Source: Cavenderia fasciculata (Eukaryota > Evosea > Eumycetozoa > Acytosteliales > Cavenderiaceae). From it: DNA of 64,000 nt. Positions within the stretch are counted from its first letter, which is position 1, and each line of letters starts with the position of its first letter. Below the pieces are notes generated by a model. It saw nothing but the letters and a program-made list of their open reading frames with translations, was not told the origin of the DNA and searched no databases. A program made the translations under genes and the position numbers. The stretch covers positions 1,116,001 through 1,180,000 of the forward strand of contig NW_004457723.1 in assembly GCF_000203815.1 (NCBI RefSeq), read 5' to 3'. Of the stretch, positions 1 to 12,500 are shown piece after piece.

Positions 1-209
1 CAATAATAGGCCATCTAAATGGTCCAGGTGGTTCATTCTATTTATAAAAAAAGGGAATAAATAAATTAAAGTGGTTTGTCTTTGTTGGAATAACATCTTT
101 AGATAAAGATATACTATACTAACTATACCTTTTGTGAATAATTTCTTTTCCATATACTGTAAAGTGAACCAATTGTTATTATTAAAACTAAAATGTTTCC
201 AATCATCAT
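1..209 (-). CDS. Cytochrome P450, 5' end only (cut by window edge)
   Basis: Two exons of a second P450 gene are visible. Exon 1 (209-129) encodes a 27-residue membrane anchor beginning MMIGNILVLIITIG and ending NYSQK, followed by a GTATAG donor. After a 91-bp intron, exon 2 starts at position 37 with NEPPGPFRWPII, the proline-rich hinge found after the anchor in microsomal P450s. Exon length, phase 0 and hinge match the complete P450 gene just upstream of it, so the two are tandem paralogues on one strand. P450s are ER-bound haem monooxygenases; the substrate is unknown. The catalytic part lies outside the window, so intactness cannot be judged. The identification rests on the hinge and the shared exon structure. 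Confidence 0.75.
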
Positions 210-822
210 TGTTTATAATACTAATAATATTGTTCGCAACAACTATATATATATATATATAAATCCCAAGTTCAAACAAGATGTTTGTTTGTTCTTCGCA
301 ACATGGGTGCATGATTAAAACATGTCTTCTTGTTAAAAGTTTCCTCTACTAGATATACCAGTACTATAGTATCTTACAAGATAACCAATAATGTTTAGTT
401 CATAAATCAATAAAAGTATTCATGTAATGTATATTAGTAATGATTTCTTTGTAGATCAATTTTAGATCACGAATGAACGAATGAGAACTAACACAACAAA
501 GCAAAAAGATGTGTTTTAAAAAAAAACAATATTAATAAAACACAATTCTTCATAATACACATATTAACATCTACATGTAATTTACAAAGATATAGATCTA
601 GATTTATAAAATAAGTAAATATTATTACTCTTTCCAAAAAGTTTAAAAATATTAAATAAGGAAGGATCCATATTTATTATTTTGGTGGGTATTTTAACAA
701 ATTGAAATAACATTACATTTAATTGCCACCACCTCTCTCTTTACTTTTTAGAATCTAGAATACATAAATATTAATTTATTTTTAAATGATGAATACTAAT
801 TAATCATCATCTATTTAGCTCT
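210..822. other. Intergenic, between tandem P450 genes
   Basis: AT-rich DNA upstream of the partial P450 and downstream of the complete one. It holds a short TA run near 243-261 and A/T tracts. I see no further gene or RNA. Confidence 0.6.
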
Positions 823-1627
823 CTATCTTGTATCTACAGAGACTTGATAAGCAACTGGTGATAGAGTTACACCAAAAATAGTGTCAGTTCCAATTCGTTT
901 ATCACTTTTGAATTTGAAGGTTTTGAATATAGTTGAAATGATTAAAAACAATTCACTCTCGGCCAGAGACATTCCTAAGCATACTCTTGGACCACATCCA
1001 AATACAGTTTTATATTTTGTGGAATCATTGTTTAGGAATCTTGATGGGTCATATTCTTCTGGGTTGTTCCATTCCTTTGGTGACAATCCAGTTGCATAAA
1101 GGTTTTGAATGATTTGATCACCTTTACGAATAGTGTATCCTCTAATTTCGGTGTCTTCCGTTGCAACATGTGTCAATCCAAGTGGTGCCACAGAAAAACG
1201 TCTAAGTGATTCCTTGATGACAGCATTGGTGTATGGCAGAGCTGATTTATCAGTCATGTGTGGCAATCTATCACCAATGACACCATTCAATTCTGAAAAT
1301 AACTTTTCTTGAATATCTGGATTATCACATAACGCCGATATAGTAAATAATATTGTATTGGCCGATGTATCTGTACCAGCCAAAATCAGATCAATCATAA
1401 TGAATCCAATAGCATCTAATTCAATTTCACCCTTTTTGTATCTAACAATGTACTCTTCTAACAAGTCGGTTGGTTCAGTTGATCCATCATACACTTTAAG
1501 TCTTTCATTTACAATTGACATTGTATATTCATGTAATGATTCAAATCTTTCAAAAAATACTTTTGGTCTTCCTACAAATTAAAAAAACAATTAAATAAAT
1601 ATTAATACTCTTATAACCTGGTGTTAT

Positions 1628-1677
<50 letters not shown>

Positions 1678-2467
1678 TTATACTTACCATCTAATAATTT
1701 AGTTAAATAAGGAAAGAAATCTTGAAGGAATGGTCTAGCAGCAATTTGAACGACTTGATTGATTTCAACAACCAATTGATTTGTACTATTATCACCATAG
1801 TCACATCTAATACTTTTACCAAAGAGGAATTTAAATATTATGTTTAGAGCACACGATTTAATGTATTTATGTGGGTCGATGAGTGTTCCACCATTTGAAG
1901 TTTCCTTTAGCGCATCACAAAGTAATTCAATTTCGTGTGAAATGTCTTCTTCCAATTTCTTGAATCTTGATTGAGTGATATGTGACGATGCAATACCTCT
2001 TGCCTTTTTGTGAAACTCTCCACTCGTTGCAATAATACTCATACCTCTGAATGCCTTTTCTCTACTAGCCCTTGGGAAACGAGGTGCGAATATCTCTGGT
2101 TTGTCAACAAATGCCTCTTTGATGGTATCATATTCCGTCAAAAATACAGATGAACAATCACCAATCTGTATTCTAACAACAGGTCCATACTTTAAATACA
2201 AATCCTTTGCAAACAGATGTGGTGCTTTTCCTTTCATCATTAAAAAGTTACCAACAATTGGCCATTTGAATGGTCCTGGTGGTGAGTTCTATTGATGAAT
2301 AAATAAAATCAATCAAATAAAAGAGGATTGTAGTTATTAGATATTATAGATATATAGATGTCTATGATATCATATAAGTAAGTACGTACCTTTCTTGCAA
2401 AGTTTCTATTCCAAACACCTATTAGGAATAGTATTATTGCACATACTAATAAAGTTGATGTGATCAT
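823..2467 (-). CDS. Cytochrome P450, complete
   Basis: Three exons (2467-2390, 2288-1688, 1571-823) join in frame to 475 residues, a usual P450 length. Residues 1-20 form a hydrophobic ER anchor, followed by the hinge NSPPGPFKWPIVGN. The I-helix motif AGTDTS lies near 291-296, the K-helix ExxR (ESLRR) near 347, and the haem loop FGCGPRVCLG carries the Cys ligand near 424. It should therefore be a catalytically complete haem-thiolate monooxygenase of the ER membrane; substrate unknown. The ATG at 2467 is chosen because it opens the anchor exon and matches the start of the tandem paralogue. Intron 2 contains a TA dinucleotide repeat. Confidence 0.93.
1630..1669. repeat. (TA)n microsatellite in P450 intron 2
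   Basis: About 20 uninterrupted TA units inside the second intron. Such tracts are common in dictyostelid introns and are likely length-polymorphic. Confidence 0.9.
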
Positions 2468-3499
2468 GATTGATTGATGATGAAGTTTATTTATATATAT
2501 CTCTCTCTCTCTCTCTCTCTATCTCTTTCTCTTTCTAAAGTAAAGTGTAAAAGGATTGATGGTTTGTGGTTTTTGGTTTGGTTTGGTTGTTATTTTATTG
2601 TTGTTAATAATACAAGGGTTAGGTTGAATAAGTCATTCAGCATCTGATCTGACAGATCCAACCACTCCTTTCGCTATAATCATCCTGAAAAGGCTCACCA
2701 TTATGTTAGTGACTTGAAAGAGAAAGATGGTGATTGGTGTGTTTTCAAAAAAGATAATTTTTGTTGGGTGGTTCAAAGGGATGTTGTTGGGGTGAATCAA
2801 CTGATCGTTCGGTCCTCGACCTGACCACAACGATGAAATTGACCTTCAACTTCCATCAGTATCATCAAAGATGTACGTTGATCAATAAAGAAGAACAAGA
2901 ATACCATTTCATTCTATACTTTTGATACTACATCTTTTAGAGAGAGAGAAGGGAAATACTATGATTCCAAAACTATCTTATCAAATTAATTTACACATAA
3001 ATTCATCGAATTTGACACCCTGAATTGAAATTCACCACTCAAGCACAGAATCACCCGAAATTGATCATAATTTTTTGACATGGTGTCGGTATCATCCATC
3101 TTAAACTATGGAATATTAATATTAATATGCCGAGCATTGATTGATTGGATCACTATAAATATATAGATTACTATATTCATTATTATTATTATTATTATTA
3201 TTATCTTTAAGCTATATATTAATTATTTGATTGGCTAATCCCACCAATAAATTGTAAGTTTAATCTTTCTTTTTGTTTCCCATTTAAAGATCGATAGATA
3301 TGAACCCAAGATAAGATTAATAAATAATAATATTAATAATTGGATTTAAAAAAATATCTTTCTTGTTTGTTTGGAGGATAATTTTTTTTTAATATCCAAC
3401 TATACTTTGCAGCACCTACTCCCCAAAGTATAGTTTTCTTTTTTTATAGTCTTGTTTGTTTCTAATTTATTTAATAACTTTTTTCGATTCACCACCCAC
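2468..3499. other. Divergent intergenic region, P450 / Nudix gene
   Basis: Shared upstream region of two divergent genes. It contains a CT repeat next to the P450 start (about 2500-2520), an ATT repeat (3179-3202) and a T-rich run before the Nudix gene. Short open frames here lack ATG starts or codon bias. No RNA gene was recognised. Confidence 0.6.
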
Positions 3500-4830
3500 A
3501 TGTGTAGTTTAAGTTTAAAGCTAAATAGACTATCATCATCATTATTATCATTTACAACAGCAGCCTCTCGAGTAAACAATACATTAATAACTAATCAGAT
3601 TCCTCATTCTTCACTCTTTTGCTGTAGTAATAGACAACTATCATCATCGACATCATCGACATTCTTTAAACTAGACAATACAAACAATAGTAATAAGAAG
3701 TATTATACAACCTCATCATCATCATCATCAACTCCATCATTTGTTGATTTACAATATAAAATAATGACATCTCAAACCAATACACAAAGACTATTACCAG
3801 TTGAAAAGCAAGCAGACTGGAGATTCAACACTCACGAACTCCCCGGTATCTTTAGAGGTATTCCTGATATTTTCGATGGTATCACTGTCAACGATGACAC
3901 TCAATATCCAAATGATGTTGATACTTTTGAAATTCATCTTAAAAGTATGTTCGAATGATGGATGGATGAATGTAAAGTTATATATAACGCCTTTGATATT
4001 TATTATTCTGTTCTTTTTAATTTATCTAGATAGTATTGAATATTGGGTAGAAAATAAGAGAAGAGGAGTATGGATTAAAATACCAGAATCAAAGTCTGAA
4101 TTCATTCCAATTGTTGTTAGACAAGGATTTTCATTCCATCATTGTCAATCGGATTATATCATGTTGACAAAATGGTTGCCTCAAGACAAGAATAGATTGC
4201 CAGACTATACATCTCATTTCATTGGTTGTGGAGGATTGGTCATCAACGACAAGAAAGAGATTCTTTTAATCACCGAGAAACAACGTCCCAACAAATGGAA
4301 GATTCCAGGTGGTGCTCTCGACTCGGGCGAGGATATTTGTACTACTGCAGTTCGTGAAGTTTGGGAGGAAACTGGTGTAAAGACTGAATTTGTTTCGGTA
4401 CTTGGTTTTAGACAACTACACAACTATCAATTCAATAGAGGTGATATTTATTTTGTTTGTGCTCTCAAACCTCTATCTTCTGATATTAATTTGGATCCAA
4501 ATGAAATTGCTCAATGTAAATGGCTTCCTGTATGTATACATAAAAAAGAACAACAACAACAACAAAAACAAAAGAACATCCCATTCTCATACTCTTATAT
4601 ATATTTATTAGATTGAAGAATTTGTAAAGAACCTTGAAACATTCCCATTACAAAGATCTATTTCAAGATTGGCTTACGAGTATGCATTCAATGGATATAA
4701 AGGTCTCAAGGCATCAGAAGTTTCAAATTCTCTAAAGAATGGTAATTCATTTGTTTATCATGGATCTGATGCTGATTTTGATGATTTGATTTGGGTAAAT
4801 CCAGATAAAAAAACAAATGGTACACATTAA
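3500..4830 (+). CDS. Nudix hydrolase, NUDT6-like
   Basis: Three exons (3500-3944, 4030-4529, 4612-4830) give 387 residues. A Nudix box lies near 243-265: G, five residues, E249, then REVWEETG, with the three catalytic glutamates present. Ahead of it the motifs GFSFHHCQSDYIMLTKWLP and an N-terminal fold resembling NUDT6 (the FGF2-antisense Nudix family) place it in that subfamily rather than among the MutT or Ap4A enzymes. Nudix enzymes cleave nucleoside diphosphates linked to another moiety; the substrate of this subfamily is not settled. The first 90 residues are rich in Ser, Arg and Lys with almost no acidic residues, which suggests a mitochondrial presequence. An internal Met (MTSQTNTQ, position 3764) could start a cytosolic form. 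It converges with the zinc-knuckle gene. Confidence 0.9.
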
Positions 4831-5006
4831 AAAGAAAAAAGAAGAAGAAATAAAAAATGATCCAAAAGAAAAGATAATATTAATTGAATTGTTTCCAATC
4901 ATGTACATATGATTGTTTGTTTTTTTTACTATTTACAATATAAATAATATTATTTCAAGAGAGTTTTGTGTTTTAAATTGATTAGTTATTAATTGATTAT
5001 TATTTG

Positions 5007-7104
5007 TTATAACTCTCCATCTTCGATATCCATTTCATAGTATTCTTGATGTTGAGGTGGTTGATCGGGAGGTGGTGGAGGTGGTGCCTGATAGTATTGT
5101 CGTTCTTGATGGTAATTGATCGGAGGTGACACTTGGTAGTGCTGTTGGGGATGTGGAGGAGGAAGTGGTTGATATACATGAGGAGGAGGTTGATGAGGTG
5201 AATAATGGTGTTGTGGAGAATAATGTTGTTGTTGTTGTGGTGAATAATGTTGTTGTTGTGGAGAATCATGTTGTTGTGGGTATCCATGTTGTGACCGGTA
5301 ATGTTGGGGAGGAGGAGGAGGTTGTAAATGCGCTGGTAAATTATGTTGTTGATAATGTTGTTGTTGTTGGTGATGTGGTGAATACTGTTGTTGTTGTTGG
5401 TGATGTTGTTGTTGTGGTTGATTATGATGTGATACAAATTGTTGGATATAATGTTGGACCATTTGTTGATGTTGTGAAGATCCATGTAAATAGTTGTAAT
5501 GGTATACGTTTTGTGGTGGAGGACTGTAATTACTACTTGGAGAGTATGGTGACTCGTCGACAACCTGCTCATCCAATTCTTTTGGGAATGGTAAAAAGTC
5601 GCTATTATGATCATACTTTTTTAACAATTGCCTACTATTACTATTCTTATTATTATTATTATTGTTATTGGTATCATCTCCATCATTGGAACTACTACTT
5701 AATGTATTTGAACTTCTATTTGGATTCTTTTTAATAATATCAAATGTTGATACAGATTTTATAGGCTGTGGAGTAGTATCATCTGTTATTCCATTTTCAG
5801 TTTCATTGTCGTCTTGGTCTCTTTCTCTTTCTCTTGGTTTGACCTCTTGGTTACCATTACTCGAACTACTACTACTACTACTATTCATTTTCTCTTCTAA
5901 ATTGTCTAATCTTTCTTTTAGTCGATTTAAACTATCATCTCCAGCAGTCGATGCTTTAAAGTATCTTCCTGCTGGTAATGGTTTTTGTTCCATGAATATT
6001 CTTCTATTTCTTCTGATTCTTCTATGATCAACCGGCTAATTATAACAATATCCTTGTTAGTTCAAATCAATTGATTCCAATACTTTTTGTTTCTATTCTC
6101 TACATACATATTGACACTCGGATACGCTATGACCAGTTTGTGAACAATTAAAACAAGTTCCACCAAATTTTTTCTCCTTTTCATCCCTATTGATCGATAG
6201 ATTGTATTAGTAATGAATATACCTTTCTTTTTTGATGTACAACAATTGTATTTAACATACTCATCTTCAACCAAACATTTTCTATCTTTTTCATAGTTTG
6301 GTAGTTTGCCAAAACTATAAGGTATGGAAGTTGTTGCATGAGCCAATTTTGGAACACCCAATCTTGATTGAACAAATAAATCGTCGTAATAGAATATCAA
6401 TGGATTATGATGTTGTTTTGAATCTTGTTGATCGTCGTCATCGTCGTCGTCGTCTTGTTCTCCATCTTCTTTCTTGTATCTACCCATAGATTGATCTCTT
6501 TTCCTCTTATCAGTTGCTATTCGTTCATGACTAGGATAGGTTCTATAGTAATCTGATACAAAATTCTCCAAATCTTTTATCTTTTCTCTAAATATATATA
6601 TCGTAAAGATATTGAAACATTAATGATTTGTTCTCAAACTATATAAATATATATTCTTTTTTTCTTCTCTCTCTCTCTCACATACTCTTGTAAGAATGAA
6701 TGATTCAATGCAAACATTGGAGTTGCATCACTAAAACATATATTCTTTGATTGAAGTTTACGTTTGAGTTGAATGATGGTTGTTTGAAGTTCAATCACCA
6801 GATTATATAGTTGTTTGACAGGATTTACTTTGGTTTGATGATGATCAAATATACTTTCATCGATCTTGTTTATATCATTTTCAGTTATCTCTTCAACCAC
6901 TTCTTCATCGTCGTTCATAACTCTAACTTCACCAAGTTTCTTGTCATAGTATAATCTAACCTTTTTTCTTTGTATTAGTATTTCATCTTCTAAATTATCA
7001 CTATTATTATTATTATCATTATTATTGTTGTTGTAATATTTGCTATTATTGTTGTTATTGTTATCGCTACGAGATGATGATTCTGTATTACTAGTCATCA
7101 TCAT
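5007..7104 (-). CDS. CCHC zinc-knuckle protein, ZCCHC8-like
   Basis: Four exons (7104-6686, 6587-6261, 6186-6108, 6035-5007) close in frame to 617 residues. The order is: an N-terminal Asn-rich tract; a helical acidic stretch; a mid-region ending in an acidic/lysine linker; one CCHC knuckle (CFNCSQTGHSVSEC, C-x2-C-x4-H-x4-C); a basic HRRIRRNRR segment; a short coiled coil; and a long Pro/His/Gln-rich tail. A single knuckle followed by a basic helix resembles ZCCHC8, the scaffold of the nuclear exosome-targeting (NEXT) complex. I cannot see a convincing PSP domain after the knuckle, so this is a family suggestion. The start is the first of three consecutive ATGs; no in-frame ATG lies upstream. 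Confidence 0.7.
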
Positions 7105-7851
7105 TTCGATCAATATGACATAGTGTGTATTATTATTATTATTGTACTTGTTAATCTGATCAGATTTATAAACAAACAAGTGTCAATACAAAGTCTTCTG
7201 TTCACCCTTGAAAAATCATTAAACCATTTATTTATTTTTATATTTATTTATTAATAATAATAAAGTATAATAATTAATTAATTTTTATTAGTATTGGTAT
7301 TCCAATGATTATTATTATTAAATTATTAATAAATAAATAAAAATATTCTTGGGTAAATTAATTGATTTCTGATCATAGTTGATTATTGCCAAACCCATCA
7401 CTTTAGAAAGTAGGTTGGGTTTTAATTTTATTTTATTAATTTTATTATTTTTAATAAATTGATGTTTGTTAATCGATCCGATATCCCAGGTCAGGTGATG
7501 ATACTATGATCCTGCTTGTTAGCTTTCTGTCTGCTAAAGAGAAGCTTTTCATACCCATTTATCTTATTAAAAACAATTTTTTATCTCACCCACCTCCACT
7601 CTCTCACTCTCATCTCACTCCACTCACGCTTGCTTGCTTGCTCATTAAACAAGATACACACTCACACACAACACCAAGAAAGATAAAGAACAACAAGACA
7701 ACAAAGAGGAAAAAGGAAAAGAACTGCTGCTGCTGCTGTTATACATAATATAATAACATTTATATATCATAGTTAATACTCGTTTATATTTACATATATT
7801 TACATACATATATATATATATATATCTTAAAAAGAAAGAAGAAGGAAAAGA
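7105..7851. other. Divergent promoter region, zinc-knuckle gene / RPAP2
   Basis: AT-rich region between two head-to-head genes, with A/T runs and a CT-rich stretch near 7590-7640. No gene was recognised. An open frame at 7506-7748 has an ATG but no family resemblance and a low-complexity end. Confidence 0.55.
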
Positions 7852-9763
7852 ATGGAAATTGACAGTCCACAGCCTGTCAAACCAAAGGTTAGAGTCATTA
7901 AAAAGGTTATCAAGAAGAAGCCTTTGTCATCATCCAACAACTCATCACAATCAACTATAACCACTGCTGGTGTCGCTCGAAAGAATGCTCCCTCCTCTTC
8001 CTCGACGACTGAACCAATCATTCAAGAGGACGGCGTTATGCCTCCCAACCAAGGACTTGAAAGAAAAAAGGAAGAGTTTAGAAAGCAACTGACCGAAAAG
8101 GTCAAGGTTGAAAAGAAGACCTTTGAGATTCAGTCCTATCTTATTGATATCTCTGTTTCTGATGCTGAACTTAAACAATATGTATGTACATAGACCAATA
8201 ATCGTCAATACTTTATAACTAACAAGTTTTGTTCTTTCAATAGGCAATCTTTTTACAACCAAATCATTATGATGATATAGTATTGGAACGTGCTATATCT
8301 AAACTTTGTGGATTTCCAAATTGCAAGAATCAAATCAAACCAGTATGTTTATTCTCATAGAGAGAGATAATCATCAACAGCACTTGCTAACATTCATTAT
8401 CATTGACTTTTTTTTTTCTTCTAGAATCAAAATACACATAAATATATCATATCAACAAAGGATCAAAAAGTATACGACCAAAGTGAACTATCCAACTATT
8501 GTAGTACCGACTGTTTGACAAAATCAAAGTTTTATAGATTTACTCTTGATCCCACACCTGTACATCTTAGAAATATCGACCCTGACACTTTTAGTATCAA
8601 ACCAGAGGATAATATAATTGAAAATATAGAGTATGTTGATATGTCGTAACGAACCAAACCAATATTAGTAATCTAATCACTCCCTTTTTTTTTTAATTGT
8701 AGAAATAATTTAAAGATTGTAGAAAATGAATCAGCGTCCAAGACACCATTAAATATGAAATTTGGTTCAATTAATAGTGATACACCTGTCAATAGTAAAA
8801 TAGTATTAAACAAGCCGCTAGTACCCATTGCTACTCCTGTTGCTCCTGCTGCTGCTGCTGTTGTTGTTTCTACGCCGCCGCCACCACAGATAACGACGAC
8901 AAATATAGTAGTAGAAGATGTAGATATGAAAACAACACCAAAAATGACAAAAAGATTTGGTAATGGAGGTAGTAGCGGGTCACTATCATCATTGCCAAAA
9001 TCGATTATTAGTGACGATGAACATTTGACGGCAGACGATAAATCATTTACCGATGCCATGTCTGATAATATGTCGTTTGGTGGTGAAGACGGCGATGAGG
9101 ATGACGATGACGGCGCCGATGACTACTTGTCAACTGGTGACGACCAAGAATCAGACTCTGAGCAATCAATCTATTGTTTCTACGAGAAACCAATTACCTC
9201 TGTTGGCAAGAAACCAAACCAACCCATATCAAACTATCACTCTGTCTATTCACCACTTTCAGAATGGCGTACCATTGAAACTGAACGATACTTTAAATCC
9301 ACAAATAACGATCATGAACCCGAAACTACAATCCCACAAACTCCTCAAATCAAACAAGCTTTACATCATTATTTATCTTTATAGTAAGTATAGTATAGTA
9401 TAGTAGTAGAAACCAAACAAACAAACATTCAACTAACCATCAATTCCATTTCCATTTATTTATTTTGATTTTAGTTATCCTGCAATTTTAAATGATATGA
9501 ATATACAAGAAACATCATCAAAGGAACATTTAATTGATTTGGTTGATACATTCTCATTGACCAGACCCATACCATCACTTTCAGCGTCACATTGGAAAAT
9601 GGTTGTATTGGTACTTATTTATTCCCTCACTACAAGATTCGCCTCTCTCAAACAACACTTTGACGCCCACCAACAACGTCTTCAAAGACTACTAAAAGAT
9701 TTTGGTTTTGACCAATATTATCTAAAGGTATTTGTCGATTTAGTTATCAATGGCTATCAATAA
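7852..9763 (+). CDS. rpap2: RNA polymerase II CTD phosphatase RPAP2/Rtr1
   Basis: Five exons (7852-8181, 8244-8342, 8425-8630, 8703-9383, 9475-9763) give 534 residues. An RTR1-type zinc module spans about 108-195: CGFPNC (C132, C137) and YCSTDC (C169, C173), followed by KSKFYRFTLDPTPVHLRNID, typical of Rtr1/RPAP2. This family binds RNA polymerase II, removes Ser5 phosphate from the Rpb1 C-terminal repeats and helps Pol II assembly and import. The basic N-terminus (VRVIKKVIKKK) may be a nuclear signal. The middle is low-complexity and acidic. The last exon encodes a helical C-terminal domain such as animal RPAP2 also carries. It is followed 178 bp later by BRF1 on the same strand. Confidence 0.92.
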
Positions 9764-9940
9764 TAAAATTAAAAACAATATATTAAACATCTAAAAAAAA
9801 AAAGTAAATTATTTAAATATTATTTGAGAAAAAAGTGGAAAACCAACGATTTTGATTTTCTCGCGCCTCTTTTTTTTAGCAGTCACTCTAATTAAAGTAC
9901 TATAGTTTAAGTAGTTTCAACTCTAATTAAAGTATTATCT

Positions 9941-12500
9941 ATGGCGAAAGCATGTCCTCACTGTGGATGTACAGTATTTGATACATCACATGATGGTACT
10001 TTCTGTACTGGTTGCAGTCGTGTATGTAGTTAATAGTTCATAGTTAATAGTAGTAGTAGTAGTTTTCTTTCCCCTACTTTGATTCTAATCATCATCATTC
10101 ATTCCCTATTACTATTATATAGGTAATAGATGGATCAAATATTGTATCGGAACTTCAATTCTCAGAGACATCAGGGTTGATGGGTACTTTTGTCAATGCA
10201 CGTGGACAAGTTGGTAGAGGATCATACAGATCGTTGGGTGGTGAATCAAGAGCTCTCTCGACTGAAAATGCGAGAAGAAGAATGCACACTATTGCAGGTC
10301 AAGTTGGATTAAAGGATGTTCATATCGATATGGGTGTCAGATTGTACGAAACTGCAATGGATTTTAAATTCACTAAAGGTCGTAGTACTCAAATCGTCTC
10401 TGCTACATGTCTCTATACTGTTTGTAGAAGAGAATTAACTCCTCGTATGTCACATCATCAATCTATATTATATTATACATTATATATATTAATCATATCT
10501 TTCTTTCTATTTCTTTCTATTTAGATTTATTAATTGATTTTTCAGAAGCAATACAATTAAATGTATTTGTATTGGCTAGTACATTCTTAAAGTTTATTCA
10601 AACACTTGGATTTCAATTACCATTGGTAGACCCTGCTTTGTTTATTCAAAGATTTGCAGTTGGATTAGAGTTTGAGCAAAAGACACAAGAGGTTGCCAAC
10701 ACTGCCCTAAAGTTGGTGGCAAGAATGAAAAGAGATTGGATGAGTATTGGTAGACGTCCCTCTGGTATTTGTGGTGCCAGTTTATTTATTGCTGCAAAGA
10801 TTCATGGTTTCAAGAGAACGGTCAAAGAGATTGTTCAGGTTGTCAAGATTGGTGAAGACACCATTATAAAGAGACTCAAAGAGTTTAAAGATACTCCTTC
10901 TGCCGCACTCACCATTGACGAATTTGATGCAATCGATGTCGAGACTGAACATGATCCACCAAGTTTTATCAAAAATAGATTAAAGGAAATAGATGCAGAA
11001 CAAAAAATCAAATTACAACAAGCAAAGGACGAAGAGAAAAGAATGGAATGGAGTACAAGAGACACACTATTTGATTTGGATTTGGAAACCTATGATACAA
11101 AAGCAAAAGAAGATTTGAAAAAAGGTTTAGAATTAATTAAAGGAAAGGATACTGAAGATGAAGATGATGAAGAGGAGGAAGAAGAAGAAGAAGAGGAAGA
11201 GGTAAAAGAGAAAACAAAAGGAAAAAGAAAAAAGAAAGTTCAAAAGGAGAAACCAAAAAAGAAAAAGAAAAAAACTAGAGCTGAAGAAGAAGAGGAAAAG
11301 GAAGAATTGGAAAAACAAAAGGAATTGGAAGAAAAGGAAAAGGAAGATGGAGACAAAGAGGAAAAAGAAGATGGTGACAAGGAGAAAGAGTCAAGTGAGA
11401 AAAAGGATGGTGATGAAGAAATTAGTGGTACTATTGAACCAAGTCAAGATAAAGATAAAGAAAAAGATAAAGAGGAAAAGGTTGAAAAAGAATTACCTAC
11501 TATTGAAGAAGAAGATGAAGAAGAAGAGGAAAAAGAAAAAAGTAAACCAAAGAAAAAGGTAGCAAAAAAGGTAGCAAAAATGAAAGCAACCAAAAAAGAT
11601 GTAAATAACAACAATAACACTATCATTATCGATCCAATTGAAGATGATATTAGTAACGTTTTAAAAGAAAATAATTTGGAAAATGTTTCCATTCATAATC
11701 TATCTCAAAGTATGTACTATATCAAAATATTCCCTATAGTTTGTTATTATTAATATTTTTCTTTTAGTTCCAACTACACTTTCACAATCATATTTAAAGA
11801 TGTTACAAGAAAGAGCAAGAGAAGATTATGACATGAATGCACCATTACCAGGTTTAGATGAAGTAATCGATGACTATCCAGTTCTTGAGGGTACCACTAG
11901 TACTCAACCAGAACAACCAATCAACCCAGAAGTTTTTGAACCAACTGCCACTTTGGATGATTTAGAAGATGATGAACTTGATCTCTATATTGAAAGAAAT
12001 CAATCAGTTGTATGTAGTAGTAATTGAGATTAAGATTAATACTCATCTAATTTAATCTAATCATTCTTTTTCTCCAGAGAAATGCAAAGGAATTAATTTG
12101 GACAGAATTAAACAAGGAATGGATTGAAAAGAATGCAGCAAGAGAAAAGGAAGAAGAAGAAGCTAGAGCAATGGGTAGACCCATTAGAAAGAGAGCAAAG
12201 AAACAAACAGCTGCTTCTGCTGCCGAGGCAATGGCAGAGGCACTTAGAAAGAGAGTTAAAGATCAAAGAATTCAGAATTTGATTAATAATTTGGTAGGCG
12301 TCCCTGAACCAAAACAAGAAGAGGCTAGACCTAGAATGCAACAAAAGAAACCAACTCCTGCTGCAAACGATCAAGACGATGAAGATGAAGAAGAAGAAGA
12401 TGACGATGATGATGGTCCCGAGAAACAACCCGCTTCAATGGCTTCTCTTCTCGGTCAACAACAATACAATGAATATGATGACTATGAAGATTACTATTAA
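9941..12500 (+). CDS. brf1: TFIIB-related factor BRF1 (TFIIIB subunit)
   Basis: Five exons (9941-10021, 10123-10444, 10525-11709, 11768-12009, 12078-12500) give 750 residues. The N-terminal zinc ribbon has C5, C8, C22 and C25. Two cyclin folds follow (about 75-265), with GRGSYRSLGGESRALS in the linker, VSATCLYTVCRRE in the first fold and RPSGICGASLFIAAKIHG in the second. BRF1 with TBP and BDP1 forms TFIIIB and recruits RNA polymerase III to tRNA and 5S genes in the nucleus. Residues of about 340-500 are an unusually long Glu/Lys repeat insert. The C-terminal part contains RNAKELIWTELNKEW, resembling the BRF homology region that binds TBP. The tail is acidic and ends DDYEDYY. Confidence 0.95.

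Noticed and set aside
2633-2830. 65-codon minus-strand frame between the P450 and Nudix genes
   Set aside because: No homology-like features, no splice context and low coding character.
5126-6027. Long Val- and Leu-rich plus-strand frames
   Set aside because: They are antisense readings of the Gln/His/Pro-rich tail of the zinc-knuckle gene.
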